DNA of 64,000 bases, taken from Bacillota bacterium. GTDB taxonomy: Bacteria > Bacillota > Dehalobacteriia > UBA4068. Below are positions 23,040 through 32,320 of the stretch, piece by piece. The position numbers and the translations under genes were made by a program. The stretch spans positions 1 to 64,000 of the forward strand of contig JAILCQ010000044.1 of the NCBI GenBank assembly GCA_024679955.1, given 5' to 3'. Every line of letters begins with the position of its first letter. Position 1 is the stretch's first letter. The notes beneath the pieces are model-generated. The model did not search any database. It saw only the letters and a program-made list of their open reading frames with translations, and had not been told where the DNA came from.

Positions 23040-24674
23040 ATGAACAAAAAATTTTGCATGCTGCTGGTAATCGCCCTTGGGCTGGCGCTTCTATTTACGG
23101 GATGCGCCTCCGGGAATGCGCCGGGTGCGGCGGATCCTGCGGACGCCTCGTCTGACGCTGCGCCCGACCGGGATACCTCCCAGGTCATCGTCGCCGTCAC
23201 CGCCGACTTCTCCGCCGGTTTCGACCCCGTCACCGGCTACGGCCTGCGCTATGATCCCATCCTGCAAAGCCGTCTGGTAAAGACCTGGAACGGTGTGATC
23301 ACCGAAGACCTGGCCACCGACTACAGCGTGGACGACGGCGGCAAAACCTGGCGCTTCCAGCTGCGGGACGACGCCTTCTTCTCCAACGGCGACCAGGTGA
23401 AGGCCTCCGATGCGGCCTTCACCTTCAACGCGGCCAAAGGCGCCGGCGGCAACCTGGATCTTACCAATATGGTAAGCGCCGAGGCCGAGGACGACCTTAC
23501 GGTGAAATTCACCCTGGAAAAACCGGACTACACCTTTATTTATCAGGTTTCCAAGCTGGGTATCGTCCCCGAAGCTTTGTATGATGAAAACTACATGGAA
23601 AACCCCGTCGGCTCCGGCCCCTACAAAATGGTACAGTGGGATAAGGGCCAGCAAGCCATCTGGGAATACAATGATTTGTATTATGGCGGCGAGCCCTCGA
23701 TCAAACGGATCATCCTGGTCTTCATGGATGAAGACGCCGCTTTCGCCGCCGCCCAAAAGGGCGATGTGGACATGATCGAGACCAATCAGTCCCTGGCCAC
23801 CCAAACCATCGACGGCTATTATCTGAAGAACGTGGAAACCATCAACAACTTCGGCATCATTTTCTGCACCGTGCCCGACGAAGGCAAAACCACGGAAGAC
23901 GGCAAGAAGATCGGCAACAACGTCACCTGCGACAAAGCCATCCGTCAGGCCATCAGTCTGGGCATCGACCGGGAAGCCATGAATGCGGAAGTGTTCAACG
24001 GCTACGGCCATCCCTCCGATTCCATGTGCGACCTGATGCCCTGGTTCAATGAAGAAACGGCCTTGAACGACAGCAATTCCGGCCTGGACGTGGCCTGCAA
24101 TATCCTGGACGAGGCCGGTTGGGTAGATAACGACGGCGACGGCGTCCGGGAAAAGGACGGCGTAAAAGCGGAATTCGACCTGTATTACACCTCCTCCAAC
24201 GGCAACCGCCAGATGGTAGCCATGAACGTGGCCGAGCAGGCCAAAGCCCTGGGCATCAGCGTCGTTCCCAAAGGCGCGGCCAACTCTGATATCCAGGAGC
24301 TGTTCCACAGCGAAGCCTATGTGTTCGGCCGGGGCGACCACACCCCCGTAGAGTTCTACCTGATGTCCTCCACCAATTCCATCGGCGCGGGCTGGAGCAA
24401 CAGCGGTTACTATTCCAATCCCACCGTGGACGAATACTTTGATAAAGCTATGGCCTCCGACAATCTGGACGACGTTTATAAATATTACAAACTGGCCCAA
24501 TGGGACGGCGCCACCGGCGCCAGCCATATCGGCGACGCCCCCGACGCCTGGTTCGTGCGTCCGGACAACTGCTTCTTTATCCGGGAGGGTCTGGATATCG
24601 GCACCCAGTCCCTGCATCCTCACGGCGCTTCCCTGCAGGTCTTCAACAATATCCTGGAGTGGAAATGGAACTGA
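23040..24674 (+). CDS. ABC transporter substrate-binding lipoprotein, Dpp/Nik type
   Basis: This 544-residue SBP_bac_5 protein captures the solute outside the membrane. A lipoprotein signal ends at LLFTGC with Cys22. The family pattern is seen in GGKTWRFQLRDDAFFSNGDQ, VGSGPYKMVQWDKG, CDKAIRQAISLGIDREAMN and the ILDEAGWVDNDGDGVREKDG stretch. Members of this family carry oligopeptides, nickel or other metal chelates, opines or haem; the substrate cannot be read from sequence. The B12 riboswitch upstream suggests cobalt, a corrinoid or a related nutrient. It is the first gene of a five-gene operon. Confidence 0.9.
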   Translation: MNKKFCMLLVIALGLALLFTGCASGNAPGAADPADASSDAAPDRDTSQVIVAVTADFSAGFDPVTGYGLRYDPILQSRLVKTWNGVITEDLATDYSVDDGGKTWRFQLRDDAFFSNGDQVKASDAAFTFNAAKGAGGNLDLTNMVSAEAEDDLTVKFTLEKPDYTFIYQVSKLGIVPEALYDENYMENPVGSGPYKMVQWDKGQQAIWEYNDLYYGGEPSIKRIILVFMDEDAAFAAAQKGDVDMIETNQSLATQTIDGYYLKNVETINNFGIIFCTVPDEGKTTEDGKKIGNNVTCDKAIRQAISLGIDREAMNAEVFNGYGHPSDSMCDLMPWFNEETALNDSNSGLDVACNILDEAGWVDNDGDGVREKDGVKAEFDLYYTSSNGNRQMVAMNVAEQAKALGISVVPKGAANSDIQELFHSEAYVFGRGDHTPVEFYLMSSTNSIGAGWSNSGYYSNPTVDEYFDKAMASDNLDDVYKYYKLAQWDGATGASHIGDAPDAWFVRPDNCFFIREGLDIGTQSLHPHGASLQVFNNILEWKWN

Positions 24675-24741
24675 AACGCCTGCGGTAAGCGTATCCGCCG
24701 CATAGGGCGGGTACCGGCTGTCTGAGAAGGGATGTGACCGG

Positions 24742-25728
24742 TTGAACAGCGGACTTTGGAAAGGCTTAGGAACGAATTTTATAAAAATGCTCCTGCTGCT
24801 GCTGGCCGTAAGCGTGGTGACTTTCCTCCTGGTGGAGCTTTCGCCCATAGACGCGGTGAGCTCCTACATCGGGGAGAACGGCGTAAGCGACGAGCAAAGG
24901 GAGATCATTACGGAATACTGGGGGCTGAACGATCCTCCTACGGTGCGCTATGTAAAATGGATCACCAACATCCTTCACGGGGACATGGGTACTTCCATGG
25001 TCTACCGGCAGCCCGTCATCAAAGTGATAGGGGAGCGCTTTAAGCTCTCCCTTATCCTGATGGCCGTCTCCTGGGTGGTCTCCGGGCTGTTCGGCCTGCT
25101 GTTGGGGATCATAGCCGCCGTCTATAAAGGCAGGGTGGTGGACAAGATCATCAGGGTCTACTGCCTGCTGCTGGAGTCCAGTCCGGCTTTCTGGATCGGC
25201 ATCGTGCTGCTGCTGTTTTTTGCCGTCTACCTGGATATTCTGCCCATGGGGCTGGCCGCCCCCATCGGCATGTCCATAGAAGAGGCGACGCTGCCGCAGC
25301 GCATCTACCATCTGGTGCTGCCGGCCTTGGCCCTGATGCTGACGGGCATATCCAAGATCGCCCTACAGACCCGGGAAAAGATGATACAGGTGTTCGAGAG
25401 CGATTTCGCCCTGTTTGCCAGGACCCGGGGCGAGGGCAAATGGACCTTCGTACGCAGGCACGGCCTGCGCAACATCTTGCTGCCTTTTATCACGCTGCAG
25501 TTCGGCTCCATCAGCGAGCTGTTCGGCGGCTCGGTGCTGGCGGAAAGCGTATTTACCTATCCGGGGCTGGGCGAGGCTACCGTGCAGTCCGGTCTTCGGG
25601 GGGACATGCCGCTGTTTCTCGGCATTGCGCTGTTTTCCGCGCTGTTCGTCTTCTGCGGCAACCTGATCGCCAATATACTCTATGCCGTGGTTGACCCGCG
25701 GATCCGGGAAGGGGGAAGATTCCAATGA
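24742..25728 (+). CDS. ABC transporter permease, DppB/NikB type
   Basis: The 328-residue integral membrane protein has about six helices, beginning FIKMLLLLLAVSVVTFLLVEL. The BPD_transp_1 region carries the ATPase-contact loop near residues 215-260 (ARTRGEGKWTFVRRHGLRNI), followed by GGSVLAESVFTYPGLG, a hallmark of DppB/NikB permeases. The start is a TTG at 24742 behind GAAGGGATGTG; no better start is nearby. The stop overlaps the start of the second permease by 4 bp. Confidence 0.9.
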   Translation: MNSGLWKGLGTNFIKMLLLLLAVSVVTFLLVELSPIDAVSSYIGENGVSDEQREIITEYWGLNDPPTVRYVKWITNILHGDMGTSMVYRQPVIKVIGERFKLSLILMAVSWVVSGLFGLLLGIIAAVYKGRVVDKIIRVYCLLLESSPAFWIGIVLLLFFAVYLDILPMGLAAPIGMSIEEATLPQRIYHLVLPALALMLTGISKIALQTREKMIQVFESDFALFARTRGEGKWTFVRRHGLRNILLPFITLQFGSISELFGGSVLAESVFTYPGLGEATVQSGLRGDMPLFLGIALFSALFVFCGNLIANILYAVVDPRIREGGRFQ

Positions 25729-26576
25729 AGAAAACTCCCGTTCTGACAGGACACGGCCTGCGGAACCGCCGTTCCCAAACGATTTTTATCGTTACCGTGG
25801 CTTTGGCCACTCTGATCCTCATCACCGTGGCCGGGCTCACCATGGACCCGGAAAAATACGCTACGGACTTTTCCGTCAAAAACCAGGCCCCTTCCGCAGA
25901 GCATCTGTTCGGCACGGACTGGATGGGCCGGGATATGCTGATGCGCACCGTAAAAGGGCTTTCCACCAGCATTTACATCGGCCTGCTGGCCTCCATCGTC
26001 ACCTCCGTGCTGGCCTTGTTCCTGGGGGTGCTGGCCGGCACCATCGGCCGCTGGGCCACCACCGCCTTCAACTGGATGGTGGATCTGTTCATGGGCGTGC
26101 CCCATCTGATATTGCTGATCCTCATCTCCATACTGCTGGGCCGGGGGGCCCGGGGCGTGATGATCGGCGTGATCGTCACCCACTGGTGCCCGTTGGGCCG
26201 TATCGTGCAGGCGGAGATCATGTCTCTGAAAAACTCCCAGTATGTGCAGGCCGCCGTGCGCATGGGCAAATCCAAGTGGTGGGTGGCCATGCGCCACATG
26301 CTGCCCCATGTGATCCCCCAGTTTATCGTGGGGCTGGTGCTGATGTTCCCCCATGCCATCATGCACGAGGCTTCCATCACCTTCCTGGGTTTCGGCCTGC
26401 CGCCGGAGCAGCCCGCCATCGGCGTCATTCTCTCCGAGTCGATGAAATATCTCACCACCGGCATCTGGTGGCTGGCATTGCTGCCTGGCCTGAGCCTTCT
26501 GGCGATCGTTGTGCTGTTTGAGGAGATCGGCAGCAATCTGCGCCTGCTGATCGACCCCTTCAGCGCGCAGGAATAA
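25725..26576 (+). CDS. ABC transporter permease, DppC/NikC type
   Basis: The 283-residue second permease has an N-terminal helix (TIFIVTVALATLILITVAGL), the FGTDWMGRDML motif typical of DppC/NikC/OppC, and the loop contacting the ATPases (VQAAVRMGKSKWWVAMRHML) followed by HEASITFLGFGLPPEQP. It overlaps the preceding permease gene by ATGA and lies 13 bp before the first ATPase. It forms the membrane channel with the 24742 protein. Confidence 0.9.
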   Translation: MKKTPVLTGHGLRNRRSQTIFIVTVALATLILITVAGLTMDPEKYATDFSVKNQAPSAEHLFGTDWMGRDMLMRTVKGLSTSIYIGLLASIVTSVLALFLGVLAGTIGRWATTAFNWMVDLFMGVPHLILLILISILLGRGARGVMIGVIVTHWCPLGRIVQAEIMSLKNSQYVQAAVRMGKSKWWVAMRHMLPHVIPQFIVGLVLMFPHAIMHEASITFLGFGLPPEQPAIGVILSESMKYLTTGIWWLALLPGLSLLAIVVLFEEIGSNLRLLIDPFSAQE

Positions 26577-26589
26577 CGGGAGGCGCAAT

Positions 26590-27399
26590 ATGGGAAAAAC
26601 GATTTTGGAAGTAAAAGACCTCTCCGTCAGCTTTCGCATGTATGACAGGGGCCTGACCCAATATGATCTGAATGTTATCAGCAACCTGTCCGTGACGGTA
26701 AACGAAGGGGAGATCATGGTGATCGTCGGCTCTTCGGGCAGCGGCAAAAGCGTGTTGGCCCATGCCGTGCTGGGCATACTGCCCAGCAACGCCCAAATCA
26801 GCGGCGAGATCAACTATGACGGCAAGCCCCTTACGGCCGCCGTGCGCAAAGAAAAGGTGGGATCGGAAATCATCATGATCCCCCAATCCGTCACCTATCT
26901 GGACCCCCTGATGAAGGTGGGCCGTCAGGTGCAGGGCCTGAAAGGCTCCAAGGCCATGCAGCAGCAGGCCTTTCGCCGCTACGGCCTGAAGGACAGCGTG
27001 GCCGGGATGTACCCCTTTCAGCTTTCCGGCGGCATGACGCGGCGGGTGCTGATTTCCACGGCCACCATTTCCGACGCCCGGCTGATCCTGGCCGACGAGC
27101 CCACGCCGGGCCTGAGCCAGGACATCGCGGAGGAAACCATGCGCAACTTCCGGGAGCTGGCCGACGAGGGCCGGGGCATATTGATGATCACCCACGACAT
27201 CGATATCGCCCTGTTGGTGGCGGACCGGATCGCCGTGTTTTACGACGGCAGGACGGTGGACGTCTGCAACCGGGAGGACTTTCTCAAAGGCGGCGACGCC
27301 TTGAAACACCCCTACACCCGGGCCCTGTGGGCCGCGCTGCCGCGGAACGGCTTTCAGGCCGTGGCGCCGGAAGATTTTATGAAGGAGGACCAGCCATGA
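26590..27399 (+). CDS. ABC transporter ATP-binding protein, DppD/NikD type
   Basis: The 269-residue ATPase has Walker A GSSGSGKSV, the Q-loop region (IPQSVTYLDPLMKVG), the signature LSGGMTRRVLIS, Walker B LILADEPTPGL and the H-loop MITHDIDIALL. The Walker A Ser/Val ending is usual in DppD-type subunits. The usual C-terminal oligopeptide-transporter extension is short here, with no clear iron-sulfur Cys cluster. Its stop overlaps the ATG of the second ATPase by 4 bp. Confidence 0.92.
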   Translation: MGKTILEVKDLSVSFRMYDRGLTQYDLNVISNLSVTVNEGEIMVIVGSSGSGKSVLAHAVLGILPSNAQISGEINYDGKPLTAAVRKEKVGSEIIMIPQSVTYLDPLMKVGRQVQGLKGSKAMQQQAFRRYGLKDSVAGMYPFQLSGGMTRRVLISTATISDARLILADEPTPGLSQDIAEETMRNFRELADEGRGILMITHDIDIALLVADRIAVFYDGRTVDVCNREDFLKGGDALKHPYTRALWAALPRNGFQAVAPEDFMKEDQP

Positions 27400-28052
27400 C
27401 GGAAGAAACGGCCGCCGCAAAACGAGTGTTGCTGGAGGCAAAAGACGTTAGTTTTCGTTACGGTTCCGGGCCCTGGATCCTGCGGAACGTCTATCTGAAA
27501 ATATACGAAGGGGAACGGGTGGGCCTGGTGGGCCCCTCGGGCTACGGCAAAAGCACCCTGTCCCGCATCCTTTCCGGCTATGAAAAGCCTACCAAGGGGC
27601 AGGTGCTGTGGAAGGGCGCGCCCCTGCCCAAGGAAGGCTACTGCCCGCTGCAGATGATATACCAGCACCCGGAAAAGGCGGTGAACCCCCGGTGGCGCCT
27701 GCAGGACACGCTGAACGAGGCCTGGACCCCCGACGACGAATTGCTGGCGGCCCTGCGCATCAACAAGGAGCTTTGGTTCCGCCGCTGGCCCAACGAGCTT
27801 TCCGGCGGCGAATTGCAGCGTTTCTGCGTGGCCCGGGTGCTGGGCCCGCAGACGGAATTCATTATCGCCGATGAAATGAGTACCATGCTGGACGCCATCA
27901 CCCAGGCGCAGATATGGAATGTGCTTTTGGACGTCGCGCGCAAACGCGGCCTGGGTATGCTGGTGATCACCCACAGTATGGCTTTGGCCGAGAAGGTATG
28001 CACCCGCATCGTCGACCTGGCCGAGCTGAATATGGTGGGCCACGACGCATAA
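27396..28052 (+). CDS. ABC transporter ATP-binding protein, DppF/NikE type
   Basis: The 218-residue ATPase has Walker A GPSGYGKST, a Q-loop (QMIYQHPEKAVNPRWRLQ), the signature LSGGELQRFCVARVL, a Walker-B-like segment (FIIADEMSTMLD, in which Met replaces the usual Pro after DE) and the H-loop VITHSMAL. The start at 27396 follows GAAGGAGG inside the end of the previous gene. It is shorter than typical DppF (about 300) because the C-terminal extension is missing. It ends the five-gene operon. Confidence 0.9.
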   Translation: MTEETAAAKRVLLEAKDVSFRYGSGPWILRNVYLKIYEGERVGLVGPSGYGKSTLSRILSGYEKPTKGQVLWKGAPLPKEGYCPLQMIYQHPEKAVNPRWRLQDTLNEAWTPDDELLAALRINKELWFRRWPNELSGGELQRFCVARVLGPQTEFIIADEMSTMLDAITQAQIWNVLLDVARKRGLGMLVITHSMALAEKVCTRIVDLAELNMVGHDA

Positions 28053-28064
28053 AAGCGCCGGCAG

Positions 28065-28100
28065 AAAAAAGGGGACCGTCACAAGGACGGTCCCCTTTTT
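28065..28100 (+). terminator. Rho-independent terminator of the transporter operon
   Basis: A 10-bp perfect stem (28071-28080 with 28086-28095), loop ACAAG, preceded by A6 and followed by TTTTT. Confidence 0.9.
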
Positions 28101-28173
28101 GTGGAGAATGCGGCGGGAATAATCCCGCCGCACAATATAGTGTCATTGAGTTCCTAATTCAGATTGCGTCAAA

Positions 28174-29088
28174 TTATTTTAGCACGCATGTCCCGCATGG
28201 CTGCAGGTTACGGGCGTCCACTTCATCCCAGGTTATCTCATGGCTGTATTTTCCGGCACATTCTGCTTCATAATGATATTTGGTGCTGTTGGAGCCGCCT
28301 GTGTATACATGCCCGTGGTAGTTTTCCTCCCCTACGATTTTCCGTTCTGCAGAAGCGGCGTTCCTGGTGGGGGTTACATCCACAGTATTGTTGGGGATCA
28401 AGGGGAGGCTATTGGCGAGGTTCAGAGTGACGCTCTTGCGGAGGTTCGTATCCACCATTCTGGTGACCAGCGCGGCGACCTCCGATCTTTTGATATCGGA
28501 TCGGGGGTTGAAGGTACCCTTGTCGTCGCTGCCGGTCAGTATCCCGGCGCGATAGAGTTTATAAATATCCGCGGCCTGGGCGTCCGTTGTCTTGACGTCG
28601 GGAATGGCGTTATCTTCCACGGTATTGATGGCCGGCAGGGCGCTGTCGGGAAGCGCCTTGGCCATGATGGCCGCGTATTGCGTGCGCGTCGCCTTGGCCG
28701 TCATGTTCGCGTATTCGCCGGCTTGGATGATGCCATTGGCTGCCGCGTAATCCACGTAAACCTGATACCAGGGATCGCTCTGCGGGAAATTCGCTTCGCC
28801 GGTATAGTAAATGCTGTGGATGCGGCAGGCAAGGGTGATCGCCGCCGCGATATTGACGCTGCCGTCAGGGGAAAACCTGTTTTCGGATTCGCCTTTTACC
28901 AGGTCCAGTTCATAAGCCGTTTTCACGCTTTCGGCATACCAGCTTGCGGCTGCAACGTCGGTGAATTTGCCGGCGGGATAGGCGTTGACCTTCGTAAAGT
29001 TGGAAAGCCCCTCTGCCGCCAGCGCCGTTGCCGTCATGCTGAAAACCAGCGCAAAGGCCAGTATAAATGAGATTACTCGCTTTTTCAC
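28174..29088 (-). CDS. Small SLH-domain surface protein with C-terminal Cys/His tail
   Basis: The 304-residue protein has a signal peptide (VKKRVISFILAFALVFSMTA, cleavage near ALAAE) and three S-layer-homology repeats that attach proteins to cell-wall polymer: FTDVAAASWYAESVKTAYEL..., DPWYQVYVDYAAANGIIQAG... and an IYKLYRAGILTGSDDKGTFN... repeat. After a Pro/Asn/Thr linker, the last 50 residues (VYTGGSNSTKYHYEAECAGK to LQPCGTC) match the pattern VY.T..G.KYH...C...PC..C found at the ends of some secreted nucleases. The GTG start at 29088 follows GGAGG. It is transcribed leftward, downstream of the aminotransferase terminator. Confidence 0.85.
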   Translation of the reverse strand: MKKRVISFILAFALVFSMTATALAAEGLSNFTKVNAYPAGKFTDVAAASWYAESVKTAYELDLVKGESENRFSPDGSVNIAAAITLACRIHSIYYTGEANFPQSDPWYQVYVDYAAANGIIQAGEYANMTAKATRTQYAAIMAKALPDSALPAINTVEDNAIPDVKTTDAQAADIYKLYRAGILTGSDDKGTFNPRSDIKRSEVAALVTRMVDTNLRKSVTLNLANSLPLIPNNTVDVTPTRNAASAERKIVGEENYHGHVYTGGSNSTKYHYEAECAGKYSHEITWDEVDARNLQPCGTCVLK

Positions 29089-29164
29089 GTCGGTATCCTC
29101 CTTTTCTCTACCGTAATACATTCTTACAAGCATTATACGATGGTAGTAACCATCGGTCAAGCCC

Positions 29165-29202
29165 GAAAACAAAGCCTCCCCCGGCTATACCGGGGGAGGC
29201 TC
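29165..29202 (-). terminator. Rho-independent terminator of the aminotransferase gene
   Basis: AGCCTCCCCCGG pairs with CCGGGGGAGGCT around a short loop (TATA); on the minus strand it is followed by TTGTTTT. It separates the aminotransferase from the SLH gene. Confidence 0.85.
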
Positions 29203-29289
29203 TTGGTCAATGTTGAACAAAATCAAAAAGCAATGCGCTTCCTGTTTACGCCATAGGCAGATTCGCTATGTTTTGCCTCTCCGCCTTGG

Positions 29290-30510
29290 TCAGAAGGAAA
29301 CGGCTTTTTCCCCGTTCAGGGCAAAGGCCGGCTTGGCGGCGGCGATTTGGTCTTTGCGGCATTTTTTGACGAAGGATTCGATACGGTTCATGGCTTCCCG
29401 CAGGGTGTCCATATCGTAGGCGTAGGAGATGCGGACAAAACCTTCGCCGCCTGCGCCGAAGGCGCTGCCGGGGATCACCGCCACCCGGCCTTCCTCCATC
29501 AGTCTTTCGCAAAATTCCAGCGAGGTCATGCCGGTTTCCCGGATGCTGGGCAGGATATAAAAGGCGCCCTCCGGCTTGACGCAGGGCAGGCCGATCTCGC
29601 AAATGCGCCGGTAGACGAAATCCCGTCTTTGCCGGTAGGCGGCGGTCATTTTCGCCACGTCCTCCTGGCAATGGTTCAAAGCGGCCAGGGCCGCATACTG
29701 GGCCACGCCGGAGGCGCACATCACCGAGTATTGATGCACTTTGTGAATGGGGTCGATCAAATAGGTGGGGCCGCAAACATAGCCCAAACGCCAGCCGGTC
29801 ATGGCATGGGCCTTGGAAAAGCCGGATAAATACAGGGTCCGTTCCCGCATGCCCGGTTGCTGTACGATGCAGGGATGATGCTCGCTGTAGCTCAGTTCGG
29901 CATAGATTTCGTCGGTGATGACGATGATATTGGTTTCCGCCACCACCTGGGCGATCTGCCGGTAGTCTTCTTCGGTCATATCCACGCCGGTGGGATTGTT
30001 GGGATAATTGAGCAGCAGTATTTTGGTGCGGGGGGTGATGGCCTGCCGCAGCTTTTCCGCGGTGAGCTTAAAGCCTTCTTCCAAAGTGGTGATCACCGGC
30101 ACCACTTTGCCGCCCACCAATTCGATGATCGGTTCGTAGCAGGAGAAGGTGGGCTCCGGCACGATCACTTCGTCGCCGTCTTCGATAAACGCCCGCACGC
30201 TGCTGTCAAAAGCCTCGGAGCCGCCCACGGTGATCAAAACCTCTTCCGGCGCATAGTCCAATTGGAAACGCTTGCGCAAATAAGCGCTGGTGGCGCTGCG
30301 CAATTCCCACAAGCCTTCGCTGGCCGGGTAATGGGTATAGCCTTTTTCGATGGCCGCCATGGCCGCCGCCGCCGCTTTGGCCGGGGTGTCGAAATCCGGT
30401 TCGCCCAGGCCCAGAGAAATCACGTCCTCAGGCAAAGAAAAAAATTTGCCAATGCCCAGAGGAGCGATGGCCGCCAGTTTTTTGGATTGCGCTTTGATTG
30501 GATCAAACAT
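29290..30510 (-). CDS. PLP-dependent class I/II aminotransferase
   Basis: The 406-residue enzyme is a fold-type I aminotransferase. Key sites are the GLGEPDFDTP N-terminal motif, NYPNNPTG (substrate/PLP Asn), DEIYAEL (Asp with the pyridine nitrogen) and the Schiff-base Lys in SGFSKAHAMTGWRLGY. An Arg near the C-terminus (FVRISYAY) would bind the substrate carboxylate. It resembles PatA/AspB-type enzymes acting on aromatic or branched/acidic amino acids; the exact substrate is unclear. The start at 30510 (MFDPIKAQSKK) follows AAGGAAGG; a longer frame to 30696 is rejected. Confidence 0.9.
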   Translation of the reverse strand: MFDPIKAQSKKLAAIAPLGIGKFFSLPEDVISLGLGEPDFDTPAKAAAAAMAAIEKGYTHYPASEGLWELRSATSAYLRKRFQLDYAPEEVLITVGGSEAFDSSVRAFIEDGDEVIVPEPTFSCYEPIIELVGGKVVPVITTLEEGFKLTAEKLRQAITPRTKILLLNYPNNPTGVDMTEEDYRQIAQVVAETNIIVITDEIYAELSYSEHHPCIVQQPGMRERTLYLSGFSKAHAMTGWRLGYVCGPTYLIDPIHKVHQYSVMCASGVAQYAALAALNHCQEDVAKMTAAYRQRRDFVYRRICEIGLPCVKPEGAFYILPSIRETGMTSLEFCERLMEEGRVAVIPGSAFGAGGEGFVRISYAYDMDTLREAMNRIESFVKKCRKDQIAAAKPAFALNGEKAVSF

Positions 30511-31018
30511 GGAAAGTCCTTCCTTTTCCCCGGCTGCCGCCGGATTGCCATACAGTGTTCCGCCCCAACCGATACAGGCCTGCCGGCAGCGGGGACGCTG
30601 CGGCCAGACCTCCATCAGTATACAGAATAATTTTTGTTTTGTAAAGCATAAGCCGCAAATAATAAGAAATTTTTTATGAAAACCGGCTTGGAACAAATTT
30701 TTTTCGTATACGGTTTTTTTTGCCGCCGGATGATTGGCGTTTTTCCTTCTTTTTCATAGTTATTCGCTATGATAATGCGTTTTTGAATTAGCAGACAAAG
30801 CCCATTTTTTGCTTTTGGCCGATAAAAAAATCTTACGATTATAAACATTCAAAAAGCAAAAATCCCCTGGCGGAAAAAGACGGTTTTCCCAAGGCGGCGG
30901 GGCCCGGCGCATAAAAAAATACCCGAAACTTTTGTTCCGGGTAATAGAAACTTTTCTTTGTGGGAAAAATAGGCTATACTTAAATAGAATCGATGGGGTC
31001 AGATCGAAGCCGGTGGCG
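30511..31018. other. Intergenic region upstream of the aminotransferase
   Basis: This stretch of about 500 bp holds the AT-rich upstream region of the aminotransferase gene (roughly 30600-30870) and, at 30912-30943, the terminator of the DUF378 gene. I found no further gene. Confidence 0.5.
30912..30943 (-). terminator. Rho-independent terminator after the DUF378 gene
   Basis: On the minus strand ACCCGGAAC pairs with GTTTCGGGT (one G-T wobble) around AAAA and is followed by seven T residues. Confidence 0.8.
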
Positions 31019-31234
31019 TCAGGCGTGCCGCTGCTGATGGCGGAAAAGCAGGGTGATAGCCCATAAACCGGCCAAACCGACGATGGCGAAAACCGCCCGG
31101 CTGGCGGCGGACAATTGACCGCCAAAGATGGCCGCTACCAGATCGAAGCGGAAAAATCCGATCAAGCCCCAGTTCAAAGCGCCGATAATGATCAAAGCCA
31201 ATATGAATTTGTCCCAACCTGTAAAATGCGTCAT
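31019..31234 (-). CDS. DUF378 small membrane protein
   Basis: This 71-residue protein has two hydrophobic helices (FILALIIIGALNWGLIGFF and VFAIVGLAGLWAITLLF). The NWGLIGFF motif and the length are diagnostic of DUF378 (YuzA-like) proteins. These are membrane proteins of unknown function in Firmicutes. AAGGAGG stands before the ATG. It is a single gene ending in its own terminator. Confidence 0.88.
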   Translation of the reverse strand: MTHFTGWDKFILALIIIGALNWGLIGFFRFDLVAAIFGGQLSAASRAVFAIVGLAGLWAITLLFRHQQRHA

Positions 31235-31377
31235 GATGATAACCTCCTTTTGTCTTTAGTATGACCGTTTTGCCGTTGATTATACACGGAAAACCGGGAA
31301 AATACCGGCGGGGTTGTTCCGCGACCGGCCATCCCGGCCCGTCCGGGCTGATGCCGGCCCGGCAGTGAGGTTTGCCT

Positions 31378-32094
31378 ATGAAACTGTTTGCCATTTCTGA
31401 TTTGCATTTGTCCCTGTCCGCCCCCTATCGGGAGGGCGTCCCGGCGGAAAGCTATAAGCCGATGTGTATATTCGGCCAGCAATGGCAGGATTTTTACCGG
31501 CGTTTGGCCGAAAACTGGCGGGAAACGGTGTCCCCGGAGGATTGGGTGCTGCTGCCGGGGGATCTTTCCTGGGCCATGAAGCTGCCCCAGGCCCGCTATG
31601 ATTTCGACTATCTGGCCGCCCTGCCCGGCCGCAAGGTGATCATCAAAGGCAATCATGATTTCTGGTGGACTTCCCTTACCCAGGTGCAGGCAGCTTTGCC
31701 GCCGGGGATCGTCGCTTTGCAGCATCAGGCCATCGCCGCCGGCGGCTACGCCATATGCGGCGAACGGGGCTGGCTGCTGCCTGGCCACAGCGATTTTCAG
31801 CCCCAGCGGGATCAGCGGGTGCTGGATCGGGAATTGCTGCGTTTGCAGCTCTCCCTGGAGCAGGCGGCTCAATTGGCTTTGCCCATCATTTTGATGCTGC
31901 ATTATCCGCCCCTGGACGAAGCGGCGGAGGATCGCTGTTTTTGGGAGATCATTTGCCGCTATCCGGTGCGCTTTTGTTTATACGGCCATATCCATGGGGA
32001 TAAAAGCCCCGCTTTTCAAGGGGAATATCAGGGCGTTTCTTTTATCAATTGCAGCGCCGACCGTCTGGGCCTGCGCCCTTTGGCCATCGGCTGA
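31378..32094 (+). CDS. Calcineurin-like metallophosphoesterase
   Basis: The 238-residue protein shows the full phosphoesterase motif set: ISDLHLS, LLPGDLSWAM, IKGNHDFWW, LMLHYPP and LYGHIHG. It belongs to a group of uncharacterised cytosolic phosphoesterases found in Firmicutes, distinct from the YfcE-like protein at 18671. The start at 31378 is preferred because GAGG lies 6 bp upstream; an in-frame TTG six bases earlier is too close to that site. Substrate unknown. Confidence 0.88.
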   Translation: MKLFAISDLHLSLSAPYREGVPAESYKPMCIFGQQWQDFYRRLAENWRETVSPEDWVLLPGDLSWAMKLPQARYDFDYLAALPGRKVIIKGNHDFWWTSLTQVQAALPPGIVALQHQAIAAGGYAICGERGWLLPGHSDFQPQRDQRVLDRELLRLQLSLEQAAQLALPIILMLHYPPLDEAAEDRCFWEIICRYPVRFCLYGHIHGDKSPAFQGEYQGVSFINCSADRLGLRPLAIG

Positions 32095-32320
32095 GGCTGC
32101 TTGCGGTTGCCCGCGCCGCATGGGCGTAAAACAGAAACGGTAAAACAGAAACTATAGTAGAGATAACGCAGAGAGAAACCGGACAAGACCCTGGCTTTTG
32201 CCGGAAAGCGGCAGGAAAAACCGGATAAAAAGGGAAACTATTATATAGTAATCATTTTTCCCTTACCCCCAAGAGGGACGGGAAGTGAATATACTCTCAT
32301 TTCACGAAGGAGGGTTTACT

